The notes under the pieces are model-generated. The model had not been told where the DNA came from and searched no databases. It was given only the letters and a program-made list of their open reading frames with translations. The position numbers and the translations under genes are program-made. From Ixodes scapularis (Eukaryota; Arthropoda; Arachnida; Ixodida; Ixodidae), in NCBI RefSeq assembly GCF_016920785.2, contig NW_024609839.1, positions 25,111,085-25,175,084 of the forward strand: DNA of 64,000 bases. Reading direction: 5' to 3'. Numbering within the stretch: the stretch's first letter is position 1; the number at the start of each line of letters is the position of its first letter. Of this stretch, positions 46,223 to 57,763 are shown in pieces.

Positions 46223-46264
46223 TTGCATCGCTTCCCCGCTGATAACAGCGGGGAAGCGATGCAA
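46223..46264. repeat. perfect 19-bp hairpin
   Basis: TTGCATCGCTTCCCCGCTG, loop ATAA, then the exact reverse complement. Very stable GC-rich stem. There is no flanking open reading frame to assign it to, nor a T-run suggesting a terminator. Confidence 0.8.
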
Positions 46265-46630
46265 AGTGTATACGTTACAGCGTCATTCGCTTTGCGACTT
46301 CTTGTGTTCGGTGCACAATTTGTCGCGCGCTATCTTCCGTTTTCGGAAATTGCTGCTGCAGCCAACGACTGCGCAGTGGTAGCCCGATGACCAAATATGC
46401 GCGGACATGATACATCGACGTATTAACCCGCCTTATTACAACTCACTTCGCTATCAAGGGCTTCAAAACCAATTTAACGCGCACCACTTCAGCACCTTGT
46501 CAGCCAGCTAGGCCTGCGCCCGCATACCGGAAGTGTTAGAACCGGAAGAACTATTCCCGCTGTGCGCCGAGTCGCCGAGTCGAGGCTACGCACGTTACGC
46601 GCTGGGTCGAGGTTAGACGGAAAAGGTGTC

Positions 46631-47027
46631 TTGAAGGCAGAAAAAAGAACAGCCCGCGGCATCAATTCGGGCCGTGGCCACACTCGCACGGGGGCGCCCG
46701 AGCACGCGGGGGACACACACCATCAACCACACTCAAACGATTGTAGAAAGGTGATTTCCTTGTAGGCTAATGCCACAGAAGGATGGTTGACACAACGCTC
46801 GCCTAGGCAGAGTATACTAAAAGCTTCAAAAATTTTCCCTAGTGTGTTTTTTGTGGAATCTACTAATTATGAGGGTTTTTTCTTTTTTTTCTTTTTTTAA
46901 GAAGGTGTACACTTACACGCTTGACAATGCAGGGGTAGGTGACCCTCCACCATGGAACTTAGAAAAAGATTGTGTTACCTTAACCGGTCATTATTACACC
47001 GTACTATTTGTCCTACGTAGAACAAAC
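46631..47027 (-). pseudogene. second-family PLE copy B, 3' part
   Basis: Near-identical to 40658-41055 of the first copy (shared words AGAAAAAAGAACAGCCCGCGG, CATCAACCACACTCAAACGATT region and GCAGGGGTAGGTGACCC region). It is split from its other part at 50134-50645 by the inserted element 47059-50133. Confidence 0.75.
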
Positions 47028-47058
47028 AGCACAAACAAACAATTTACAGCATTCCCCA
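47028..47058. repeat. junction filler with inverted copy of PLE flank
   Basis: Ends with AATTTACAGCATTCCCC, the reverse complement of GGGGAATGCTGTAAAT at 50141-50156 on the other side of the insertion. This is not present in the intact PLE copy at that place. Confidence 0.55.
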
Positions 47059-47289
47059 CACACTAAACATTTTCACGCCCTTATTGGTGTAAATGGCATG
47101 GGTCACAACTCACCCCATTATTGGTGTACAAAAACGCCCTAGAAAATTGGTGTTATTTCTCACACCCTCAAAACCGGTGTAATCCCTTACACCCTACACG
47201 GAAAGAAGTGATTCTGCTCTACACCTATTTATTAGGGTGTGATGGCAGCAGTACACCCTACCAAAAACGTGTACTGCAGCTAGAAGAGC

Positions 47290-47413
47290 ATGGTGGGTAA
47301 ACCCCGAGACTAGTGACAAAAAAAATTGGGAAAACACAATACTGCCTCAAAATGTCTTGAGACGTGTTGTGTTGTCCCGATTTTTTGTCCTAGTCTTGGG
47401 TTTTTTTTACCAT
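47290..47413. repeat. hairpin, ~52-bp arms
   Basis: CATGGTGGGTAAACC...GACTAGTGACAAAAAA pairs with TTTTTTGTCCTAGTC...TTTACCATG. Nested in the 47059-50133 element. Confidence 0.65.
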
Positions 47414-48219
47414 GATCCTTCACCAGCTCGCCTGCGCAGTAACTCTCACTTCATTCAGCTACAAGAAGTTATTGGCGACGAGCGCGACCGAAAGCGTCGC
47501 TGTCGTCGGCCTTCCACGATTGGCCGAACGCTGACTTATGACGTCGGAAAGGGTATACCATCGACGGAAATAAGAGGAATGAAAGAAATTTAATTTTGAC
47601 GGTGTTCGCAGTGTTCCTTTGAGAGTGCAATGATTTCAAGCTTCCACCATGCTATTTACAAACACCATCCAACTTGTTGTTTGCAAGGTAATGACGTCAC
47701 AAGGGGGAACCGTAGGAGGGCGCCACCATAACTTCTCGCTGCTAATACTAAATGTGTAACACAGCACTTCATCAAAAAGTATTTACGGAGAAATGATTGC
47801 TAACAAATTGAAACATGTGGAACACTTTATTTTTTGAATCCAGAAAAAACGTGCATGGACCTCATCTTCTTCTTTCGCGAATTCGCGAGAAACCCATGTC
47901 AAACCTCAAATGCTGGCATTTGTGACCTAGTGTTAAGTTTTTGTGACAAAGCTACAAAATTCTTAGAGGCTTAAAATAAATGCACTCAAACTTTAAATAA
48001 GGCTTTCCTTCGCCTCGACCTACTTTAAAGCTTTCTAGCTCTGCTGACGTAGGCAAAACTCGACAGGCTGGCAGAGACGGAACGACCGGGAGTTGATTGA
48101 GGCGTAAGCAGCAGTTCATGCTTGTAAACAGTAAAATGGTCTATTGAGACGGAAGCAGGACTACTACCAGAAGCATGCTTGCAGAGGACTTACAAATAAA
48201 ACACCGATCTCATGTAATC

Positions 48220-48463
48220 CGTGATAGTTGCATAATCCGGTTCGGGCACCACAGAAAAATTCGCAAACACAACGTCCAGGATGAAGGCGGTTGCTCACAT
48301 TCAACGGAACTCTCGCCGTCGCCGATGAGCAGCTCTCTGTCGTGATAGATGCACAATCCGACTAGGGCAGCACAAAACTACGCAAACACAATGTCGAGGA
48401 TGAAGGCGGTCGATCACAATCAGCGGAAGTCTCACGAGCGCCGACGAGCAGTTAGTTCTTTGT
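48220..48463 (+). repeat. tandem dimer, 121-bp unit
   Basis: CGTGATAGTTGCATAATCCG at 48220 and CGTGATAGATGCACAATCCG at 48341 begin two diverged units that also share CGCAAACACAA, GGATGAAGGCGGT and GAGCAG words. Confidence 0.75.
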
Positions 48464-50133
48464 CGAAACGCGTCCAACAAACACAGCACAATAATTCTAT
48501 GGACTCCGACGAAATTCACAAATATTACCAAAAAATTAGTATGAACGTATTCCGGCCGTTCAAGACGAAAAACCACGGCTGCGACTGCAACGCACGAAAA
48601 ACAGAAGAACACTGACGCCTGACGGAAGCTTTTTAGAAACCGGACCTACGTGGCCCCTACACTCACCGTAATTTGGAATACGGCAAAGACTTCGGCCCCA
48701 GTGAGCCCATCAGCGCGTCGGAGCTAGTCACGTGACATATTATAGTCCAAGCGTCCCTGTCCCACGGAGAACGGTCACGTGTTACACACCACCCCTCTGA
48801 TTTGCTAGAAGCGGCCTTCGCACTCGCTCACAGCCACACGAAGACACAAAAGAAGGTGTGGAGGCTTATCAGAAGACGAGGTCAAAGAGGGGTGGACAAA
48901 GCAGCTGCCCAAGGAGGGTCGCAAAATGGGACACGTCAGGACTTGCTTCACGCAGTGGCGTGCGTGCTCTGATGCCGACCGCGAAATCACGAAATAAATA
49001 ACACAAAACAAATTCGAACGCATGAAACAAGAGATGCAATTTCACCCGTACGAAAAAAGAAAAAAAAAAGGAAAACAAAGCATCGGGAGGCTATATATTT
49101 TGCTGTCAACTAAGGATCGCGTACTATAGCCGGGGTGTCATAAATTCGGCACTTTCGATTGTCTTGCGGAATTGTTTCGTTAGAACTACACACAAAAATA
49201 AAATCTCAGTGAAGGTGCTATAAGTAGTACGAGGGCCAGTCAGGTGAGTTTGTAATACACGAAATGAGGGCGCCACGGCCCATAGTTTGTTCAGTGGTTC
49301 AGCGCAGGAGGTCTTTCTCTGGTTAAAAGTAAGCAGATTCCGTTTTGCTTCATCTTGTTTTTCTTTTCTTTTTTAACGTCGGATTTTAGGCGGTTAAGAA
49401 ATAGACATACCTCGCCGGCATAGGCAATTCATGCGGGAATCTTGACGCTCAACCAAAAACGGCATCGCCTACGGTATGTCAGGATGGCGTCGCCGCGACC
49501 CATCCTTTTTTTCACAGATATTGGCTGGACCAAAATGGTAACGGCGCAATTTTTCATATTTGATCCTATATCGGCGCAATGCTGTGTGCTGTTTGGGTTG
49601 TATATTGACACGTCTTCGTTCATCTTTTGCGAGTGGAGATGTTTCGTTTTTAATCGAAGTTGAACTGATGAAACTGACGCACACGCGACACGTAATTTTC
49701 GGCTCGTGTGGGACGGTGAGTTCGATCGGAGTTGCAAAAACTATACTCCATCATTTCCTAACCATACGCGACTTCGTGTAGCGATTAATTATACTGGATG
49801 TTTATACCGCCGTACATCAGCAACAGTTTCAGCAAAGCAATAAGCATTAACGGATATGAAATCATGGGTGTATTAGACTGGCATCGCCATAACGCCCCTT
49901 TCACACCGTGTTAATACAGGGCGTATAATTCGCCCATACACCCTTTTTACACGATTTCAGACGCCATCGCAATAAGCGAGGTCGTAAAAAGGGTGTGGAA
50001 GGGATGAAAAACATCAGCACACCCTTTTTACTCCCACCGATATTCAAATATCGTGTAAATGAAGTGTAAGAAGGGTGTTTTTCCTAACTTACACCCTTTT
50101 TACACGATTATGGGTGTTATAATGTTTAGTGTG

Positions 50134-50645
50134 CACAGGAAAGGGGAATGCTGTAAATCACTCAGGTTGAACAGGGCACGTAAGGACGGACTTGTTTTGT
50201 GCGGCACCTGTGTTTTGTAATATTTTCTACTTTTGCTTGAACTTTAGAACAAATTTGACCCGGTTTTGGGGGTCTGATACCACTAAGAAAACTCCATTAC
50301 TTATTCGCTACCTGTTTACGATTGTGAGAAACTTTGTGTAACTACGGAACCATCACCACTCTTTCTTTTCTTTCTTTTTTTGTCGAGAATACGCGCAGCT
50401 TTTTTTCATAGTTTTTTACTTTTTTTATCAAAGTTCCTATCATCTCAGTTAGCACTTGCGTTGGAAACCAAGACGCAGTAAGCCTTTCAATTTGAGCATT
50501 AAAACTGCCTTTGATAGTGTGGAGGCATGACTTCTTTGAGGCTGAAGTAAGGCAGGAAAGTGCTATGCCTGTTTTTACGACTTTTGAGTGCGAGGACGTC
50601 AGAGTCACGTTTTTTGGTACGTACCAAACGTGCATTGAAAGCAGC
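50134..50645 (-). pseudogene. second-family PLE copy B, 5' part
   Basis: Continues PLE copy B after the insertion. Minus-strand reading at 50342-50635 matches 41310-41560 of copy A ('LHTIKGSFNAQIERLTAS' against 'LHTINGSFNAPIERLTAS'). The RT motifs upstream are missing, so this copy is 5'-truncated near 50645. Confidence 0.75.
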
Positions 50646-51605
50646 CCCGAAGCAGCAACGACAAATTAAGTCACAGGAAAGGGCACGCCACGCCGTCGAA
50701 TGCCGCGATCCTGGCGAGTGGATGTAGAAGTTGCGTCAAATACAAAGAGTGAAGGGAACGCGAGTGACGCCACCTTTTCGCCGCGTTGCTTCCTACGCTT
50801 CCTTCCTTGGACCGTCACGCTTTTGGAGCGAGCAACAGCAGAATAGTCGTCTGCCGTATCCGCCTCCGCTGGTATGCCACCGCCAGCACAGGCGACCGGC
50901 AAAGGAATCACGCTTATATGACGTCATGAGACGTTAAATTGAGGAACCACATTTCAAGACGCGGTAAACGCACTTTGCTCGTTTTCACCTCAAAAACCGT
51001 TGTAAAAGAAAATGTTTGGTTTTTGCGGAGGATTCCTAATTTCCCGCTTTACGTAGATAATTAGCATGTACGTAGGTGCATTTTAGATTAGATATATGTT
51101 ATCTTATCAAGACGCACACACTTCAAGCGCCAAGAGCATTGCTTCCTCCTGCGACACCCCAAATCTTCAAAGAGCTACTTCGCGCGGCGTAAGAACAATG
51201 CGTAAACCTTTTTTTTTCTTTTTTTTTTCAGGTTAAAACGCGTTTACTCGAAGACGCGCTTCAGGCACCATAGTTGAAGTTTTGTTACCAATTTAAAATA
51301 AACCGCTCTACAAGAATCACTCAAATTCATTTCATGTTTTGTTGGGGAAAAAAAATCTACTCCGCATTCTTTTTCACCTTGTCGCGTGAGCTTAGGATAC
51401 GGTGTCGGGAAACCTCGAGCGATATAGTTTTGCTGAATTTCGAGCTGTTTTCGCATTTCAGGAGGACGGAAAAGTGTACCCTTTAATTTCAGATAAGGCC
51501 TTCGGTAATTAACCGCTATGATTTTAAGTACCAAGATGGCTGAATTTAAATTGTCCGTACATTGAACCGTTGCCTATTAATGGCTCCCTGAACGCCATCT
51601 AGCAA
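50646..51605. other. unassigned region
   Basis: A few open frames below 100 codons, none recognised. Confidence 0.3.
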
Positions 51606-52395
51606 GACAGAGAGAGAGAGAGAGAATATACTTTATTGAGGTCATCAAGGATGACTTCGGGTGTTCACCCTGGGGTGGTCCCTACGTCCAGAGTCCCTTT
51701 GGCCTTGTTTGCCTCGTCGGCTAGGATAACCAGCTGGCGCTGATCTTCCGCGTCCGATGCTCTGATGGCCCTCTCCCAAGAGTTGAGGCGGTTTTGAAGC
51801 CGTGCTGCGTCTTGTAGTTTTGGATGTTTTGGGCAGGCCAGGACCATGTGGTAGATGGTGCCTCCGTTCTGGTGGGGCAAGTGGGTGAGGGGTGGAGCTG
51901 GGGGTATTGCGATTTGAGTCTGGATGGCGTTGGGTAAGTGTTGGTCTGGAGCAGACGCCACTTGACCTGCTCCCCTTTGTCAAGCATATGATGAGGTGGT
52001 GGTCGAGTGCGCCGTTGCTCCCCATAGTAAGTGGCGATATTCTTGTAGGTGGTGAGTGGAATGGGTGGGTCCGGTCGCTGATCTGGGTGTTCGTCCTTTG
52101 AAACCATGGCACGGGCGTCAGCTTCTTCGCGTGCCAAGCGATGGGCTCGGGCATTATCCCTCACTTCGGTCTCAGTATGGGACGGAGTCCAGATGATGCA
52201 GATTTCCCGCTTCCCTTCAACGTGGTTGGTGGGAGTGTCGGGGATCTGGTGTGCCTCTGGGCAAATGAGATCACGTAGGTATGCCCGGCATGCGTCTTGA
52301 GAGTCCGTGATGGTGTAACGGGAGTGCTGGGTAATGGCCAGAATAGAAACACTGGAAAAAAGCCTTACGTCATTCCTGTAACGTCCCCAGACCAT
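51606..52395 (-). pseudogene. LINE ORF2 3' end (RNase H and C-terminal region)
   Basis: The minus-strand frame at 52395-51721 reads 'YTITDSQDACRAYLRDLIC' and 'ICIIWTPSHTETEVRDNARA', the Asp and His motifs of an RNase H domain of I/R1-type LINEs. After a frameshift near 51950, the other frame (51961-51665) carries the C-terminal zinc-like piece 'HQNGGTIYHMVLACPKHP' and a stop. The 3' UTR holds AATAAAG (51635-51629 region, minus) and ends in a (TC)n tail (51608-51624). 5'-truncated near 52400. Not linked to the ORF1 at 302-1075. Confidence 0.75.
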
Positions 52396-53993
52396 CCTCT
52401 CTTGAGGCCCCCCTCTTTCCGTCCTCCTTCCGTAGATGCTGCTCGCCCGTAGAAAGTCCCATAGTACCTTCCGTGGTTTCTGGTTGTGTGTAGACGCAAA
52501 CGAATCGGCACTGTTGGGTATTACGGTGGCTCAACCCATCCCAAATGAAGACCACTGCACCCGGACCGTCGGCGGACGACTAAGCTATTCGTGTTTGTGG
52601 CAGATCGCTACTCCTGTGCAAATGATGGTGTTTAACTTACGATATTTACTAAGTAGTATTGCGACTGTGCAATTGACAATGTTTCAGAAAGGTGTTCTAC
52701 ATCATTCAAAATTTAGGAATTAATATTCCAAATAATTCATCCTCACAGCCACTTCATTAACGGAGAGAGAAAGGAAGATGAGAGATGTATTTTGGAAAAC
52801 AAAATAACAAAGATACTATCGAATCAACGTGTTTAACGAGATACGAATTTTTGCGGCATTAGCAGCGCACTTCTACGGGGGGAAAAAGGTTTTACGATGT
52901 GGTTAAGACACACATTCCAATATATCCACCTCTTCCCAGTTACTACTCTACCATACATTTTCGTATATCGCTGTGGGGTTTAATAATTATAATTTAAGAT
53001 ACTACTGGCCTTTTTCAGGCCTCAGTAGTATATATGTGTATAGTGAGTGACCAACATTAAACCTAGAGCCCCTAAATGAGCTGCGCTTAGAGTATCGGCA
53101 CTTCGTCGCCCGACATTGTTGTGGGCGCCACCATTTTGGCTCTTATGCAGAGCAGACGCAAGTGCCGATCGTCGTGATCAAAAAAAGCGACTTCCTCAGC
53201 ATTATATAGGGTGTTAGGAATGTAATGTAATGTTGGTTCGCTTTGTCGCGAACTGTTTAAACGTGTGTGGAGGCCGAAAAAGCGTTTCCTGTGATTTCAG
53301 ATAAAGCTTCAGATAACTGGCAACCATAATTTTAAGACACAATATGGCCAAGTGTCGTTACTCTGAAACGGAGCTTATTTAGTGGCACTAGTTAATCCAA
53401 CTCAATTTAATATGGAAGGGTGTCAACGATCTAGCACTCTCCAGTCGAAGTCATCAGGTTTGATACTCGTAAAGCTACGCTTCGACGATGTCCAGTCGCT
53501 GCCGCGAAAAAGGGCCGAAAGTCACTCTTTGCGCAAGCAGATCACTCTTGAAAATGCAAATGGACGTTACTGCAACGTTGAAGGTCGTGATCCATAAGGA
53601 GATTGTTGGTGTGAAATCCCTGCGGAGGGATAAAAGGAAATACTTCTGCCCCCACTCAGACTGCAGAGCCCCATTTCCGGTCATGGCGACACCACATATT
53701 ATCGCTTTCTCAAACTGCTCAGTTAGCTGTTCAGCAGCTTGGCTAGTCCGCTCGCGGTCAGTCGTGGACCGCTTCATCGTCCGTCCACAGGGGTCTTGTG
53801 TTCTCTTCCTTCTCGTAAAACCTACCGGGGGAAGTGAGCACCACCGCTGCGATCAAATCCTATAGATCCAACCACCCAACCGACACGTGACGTAGTCAGA
53901 TAATCCTTTTCTTCGTTTAGATGTTTTACGATTAGGCTTTAAACAAACAAAAAAGAGGTCATGCCCTGTCCTATACTTCGCTTCTCTCTAGGC
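52396..53993. other. unassigned region
   Basis: A hairpin at 52999-53031 (ATACTACTGGCC / GGCCTCAGTAGTAT). Opposed open frames at 53475-53865 (100 and 125 codons) have no recognisable domain. Confidence 0.3.
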
Positions 53994-55308
53994 CACGGTG
54001 TAAGATCCACTCTTTAGGTGAGGACACGGCGGGGCTGGACGGGCGGCGCGAGGAATCAGATACTGTTCGTTCGACGGGCATCCGAAAGGCTGCATTATTC
54101 CGCGGCCACCGTGCCCGCGGCTGACAGTGTCGCCTGCGACCAAATAGCGAAACTGTGTGAGAGCAAAAAATATTATCTCGTTGCCATGACACCCCGGTAC
54201 AGCGCGGTCTTTCTGCACGAGCGACAACCTCGCTGGAGCTCTGCGCGTGTGGAGCACGAGGCGGCACGAGCCGTCTTTGCCGTGCCCACGGGTCGACGAG
54301 TCATCTGCCGGCGCCGCTTAAAACCATAGTGAGAGAGAGAAAGAGAGAGAGTGAAAAGCGAACTTTATCTGCACTGCGCGAGGAGCGCGCTGTCCTCACC
54401 TGAAGAGTATTAGACAGTTTTAGTGGACCGTACGCTATAGCTTTGCGTACGCAAGAAAATTGCGGGTCGTTAGCGCGCATGCGCAGAACGCAATAGAAGG
54501 GCTAGCGTATTGCGTACACACGCAACGCTGGGGGTTTCACGTGGCGGGCTCGCGGGCTTTGCGGGACGCTCTCGAGAGATCTCGGACCCAACGAGAGCGC
54601 CAGTTTCAAGATGGCGGTTACCTCGACTGGCGCAGCAAGGGCGACGTGGTGTTTCCGAAGTTCTGTGTTACGTGAAACTGCTTGGTGTTCAGCTCGGCAA
54701 TTCTTTCTGAGACCTACCGCGGTCGAATCAGATCGCCATGCAGCTGAAGGTGTGTACAGTGAAAATGTTCGCCGCTGGGATTGTGCGTCAACGCAGCGAT
54801 CTGCCCAACGCTAAGTTTTTTCGCACAGTTCTTCGCCGACGGACGAACGACTCTAAAAGAAATCGCCGAAGTTCTCGCTATGCACTAGGCATCAGTAGGT
54901 CATGAATTTCATTCCGCGATAGCATTGATAAAAGGTGCCGTTTCCACGGGACGAGTGACGGAGGCTCCGTGATCGAATTTGGCTACGCACTCGTACTCGT
55001 AGCCTCTGTACCCCGCAGAAAAGCGCGCTTGACGAGGCAGCTGTGGCTTGGTTTAATTTGAAATAAAATGTTCGGACACGTTTTCATTTTCAATATTTCT
55101 TTCCAGGAGCATGGTTGCGCGATAAGCACGCGAAATTCTACGGCTCTAGCAAATTTAATCAAGATCATGCGCGGTGTTCACTCGAAAACGCAACGCACAA
55201 CTAAATTCGGTCCCAGCAGGTCATTTCTAGCGTACGCTATACTATTGCGTATTTCGTACGTAAGAGCCAGCAACGCTATACTAAAACTGTCTATTATCTT
55301 ACACCGTG
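53994..55308. mobile_element. foldback element split by a MITE
   Basis: The left arm CACGGTGTAAGATCC...AGGTGAGGACACGG (53994-54033) is the inverse of the right arm, whose two parts TGTCCTCACCTGAAGAGTAT (54391-54410) and CTTACACCGTG (55298-55308) are separated by the MITE 54411-55293. A purine-rich (GA)n microsatellite lies at 54330-54352. Confidence 0.55.
54411..55293. mobile_element. MITE, TAGACAGTTTTAGT ends, 883 bp
   Basis: Ends TAGACAGTTTTAGT and ACTAAAACTGTCTA are perfect 14-bp inverted repeats. Subterminal words (GTACGCTATAGC, CGTACGCAAG and TTTCGTACGTAAG, CAACGCTATA) echo each other. Flanked by TAT on both sides, with one extra T at the right. No transposase. Confidence 0.7.
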
Positions 55309-55529
55309 CTCTAGGCTGACAGTGCGGTGAGTTAGGCGCTCGCCTGACCGACCAGCCGCCGCCCTTTCTTCACCTGACCTAGTTATCTTCGAGTCGATAC
55401 CGGAGGCAGCGTGATCACGTGACGAAAGATAGGCACGTGACTGGTCCGATGAGCACGTAGCTTCCAGCGCGCTCTCAGCTCAGGGGTGAAAGGAGTACAG
55501 AATTACTATTACTAACCTGCTTGTGATGT

Positions 55530-55610
55530 GGGCGCCGCCTCGGTGGCTCCGAAGGAAAGCGCTGGACTACGGATTCCCAGTTAAGAGATTTCGAATCTCG
55601 GTGGATGGAG
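55530..55610 (+). mobile_element. tRNA-like SINE head (tentative)
   Basis: Box A-like TGGCTCCGAAGGAAAGCG and box B-like ATTTCGAATCTC lie 45-50 bp apart, in a tRNA-like layout. No tail or target duplication found. Confidence 0.3.
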
Positions 55611-55773
55611 AATGAAAAAATCCAAGCACGTGACAGTCATCCACCCGCCACCGTTGTACTCACCGTTATTCGGCACATCGGATGGTAGTGGCAAAACCAT
55701 TTATGTTGGGTGGTGGCTTGGGCCACCTAGCGTAGAAATACCTTCATCGTTCATAAATTTATGATTTCTACAG

Positions 55774-55914
55774 GGCGAAGACGCCGGGGAAAAGGAGAAC
55801 AAGAAAGGTCGGCCCATGGTCTCAATCCAGAGGCCAGTCGCCGATTCCCTAGAAGCGCACGAACGCAAGAAAGCGCCACCAAGTCAGGAAAACCGTCTGA
55901 TGGCGCAGGAATTA
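55774..55914 (+). other. exon-like block, copy 2 (unidentified gene fragment)
   Basis: Preceded by a strong acceptor-like ATGATTTCTACAG and followed by GTAAGTTTTAACT. Open for 47 codons, lysine/glutamate rich ('GEDAGEKENKKG', 'LEAHERKKAPP'). Shared words with 39672-39819: CGAAGACG, GATTCCCT, CCAAGTC and GCAGGAAT immediately before the donor, plus intron bases GTAAGTTT. Gene unknown. Confidence 0.4.
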
Positions 55915-56654
55915 GTAAGTTTTAACTCTGTCGATAGTTTACTTATGCATAATTGTACAATATTAACTCCAAAGGGGTCCTACTCTACATTAATTGCCTA
56001 CGCATCTGTTCTTTTTCTTTTTTTTTTTTAAGGCACATTGATAGGAAGCCCGGCCCGGTGCACGTATTGAAATTTCCTCACGGGGTGAAGCCATCGGGGG
56101 GAATCCGGGTCCTATGATTGGCCTTCTTTGTTAAGTACGTCCCAAATGCGCCCTTCGGCAACTGAATCTTTACTAACTCCACACGCGTAAGTGAAAAGGT
56201 GGGAGGCCAGACTTGTAGGTTTGCATACGCCCCTATAGAAACTGCCATTTTCGCGCGTGTATCTGCGTGACATTATTGTCATGGGCCACCGGTTTTAGAG
56301 CGCACGCGGTGCTGATTTTGCCGTCGAAAACTTTTGATCTCCCATATCGTCAGCCATCGCGTAGCCGCCGAGGTGGCAGGCATGGTACGCCGCCACATTC
56401 GCCCAGCTTATTCCTCCTGCCATTATTTCAGACGCTGCTCTATCTCGCGCCTTGCCGCGTTTCAAACGCCGCCAAAGCTGTTTTTTTTTTTTTGTTTTTT
56501 TTTTAGTGCCAGCAGTCAGGTTTATTTTCAGCAACAATCGCGAAAGGATATGCACATCTGCTACTTCCTAAAGAGCGTGGCGATCAAACAGGCTAATCGC
56601 GGCCCCGGATTTCCTTCGTGGTTTCACTCCGTGAGAACTTCTCAATCAATGCTT

Positions 56655-57477
56655 ATAGTCGGTGACAGGTCAAGAACGAAGTGGAAGCTCCACCCACTTC
56701 TTTCCAGTTTAGCAGAGCGAATGCTGGAGAGGAGGTCGCCTCCTCTCCGGCGTTCGCTTCGCCAAAATGGAAAGAGGTGGGAGGAGCTTCCACTTTACTC
56801 TAAATCAGAGCCGTATATGTAGAGATTTTGGTCAATGGGAGGCGCGGGCAGAGCCAGGGCGTACACCAGACTCGAAAAGAGGGCTTGGCATACTCTCTTG
56901 ACCAACCAGAAGCCGAAAAGAATCCCCTAGCGGCGGTAGCGAGAAACAGTTCTGATCAAAGGTCTATGTTCGTATATGGTTTTAATAAGCGCGTAAAAAT
57001 GAAGTGTAGTAACTCTTCGTGGTTGAAAATAGGGTGTACGTGTTGTTTTGATAATGATCATGCAGAAAGATGTAAGAAACGAATGCGCCGCTCAACTCTG
57101 TTTTGCGCGAACAGAGTGTGACCGCTCGGACGGCAGATTCCCGGCCCTCGGCGTTTGGCGTACGGATTATGTCGATCGTTCCGCTAGTCGCACTCTTCCA
57201 CCATTATTTTGGATGAGCGTGATTGAAACATCACGTGTACCATATTTTCAGCCATCGAGAGTTACTCCAATGCAGTTATCAGGTTTGTTTCTCCCGACCA
57301 CCGCCAAGGTAATATTTCCGGCTTCTGGTTGATCGCATTCGAATTTCTGTAAAACGCTCTGGAACACGCCCAGCCCGTTTTCGGCCAATGGCGCCTCCTC
57401 ATTTGTCTCCTATACTTCCCAACGAATGGCCAAACTCTCTACTTATATGGCTCTGCTCTAAATCTGTCATCGACTAT
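56655..57477. mobile_element. palindromic MITE, right arm split by a hAT MITE
   Basis: Left arm ATAGTCGGTGACAGG...GAAGTGGAAGCTCC (56655-56737). The right arm is GGAGCTTCCACTTTACTCTAAAT up to 56805, then CTGTCATCGACTAT at 57464-57477. Central arms (AGCGAATGCTGGAGAGGAGG) pair nearly perfectly. Confidence 0.75.
56806..57455. mobile_element. hAT-type MITE, 650 bp, 8-bp TSD
   Basis: Ends CAGAGCCGTATATGTAGAGA and TCTCTACTTATATGGCTCTG are inverted repeats. The perfect 8-bp repeat CTCTAAAT at 56798-56805 and 57456-57463 flanks it. No coding capacity. Inserted into the palindromic MITE. Confidence 0.9.
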
Positions 57478-57585
57478 TGTACTCCATCTTACTGCATCGT
57501 ATACGAGTGGTGCAGGGCTCTGTAAATCACTCTTGCTTTTTTTTCTTCTTGCCCTACCGTTTGTGCAATTAGCTTTACGTGCATA

Positions 57586-57763
57586 CTATAGTAAGTTACA
57601 GCTCAAGAAGGTAGGGCGAGGGAAAAGAAGGCTTGGAAGGACAAAGCGGACGGAATGCTGGAGAGAAGAGGGAGAACTCCTCCATTCTCCAGCCTTTCGT
57701 CTGCTCCCCCTCCCCGGCCTTTCTTTCCCTCGCCCTACCTTCTTGAGTTGCAACGGACTATAG
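57586..57763. mobile_element. 178-bp hairpin MITE
   Basis: Arms of about 85 bp: CTATAGTAAGTTACAGCTCA against TTGAGTTGCAACGGACTATAG-type right end. The middle contains GAAGGTAGGGCGAGGGAAA / TTTCCCTCGCCCTACCTTC and GGAATGCTGGAGA / TCTCCAGCC pairs. Confidence 0.8.

Larger units (their letters stand above)
47059..50133. mobile_element. 3075-bp TIR element in PLE copy B
   Basis: Ends CACACTAAACATT and AATGTTTAGTGTG form perfect 13-bp inverted repeats. Both subterminal regions are arrays of ACACC/GGTGTAA motifs (47090-47275 and 49870-50120). No transposase was recognised. Interior features: a hairpin (47290-47413) and a tandem dimer (48220-48463). Confidence 0.7.

Noticed and set aside
53475..53865. 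Opposed frames of 100 and 125 codons
   Set aside because: No domain, no splice sites I trust, overlapping on both strands.
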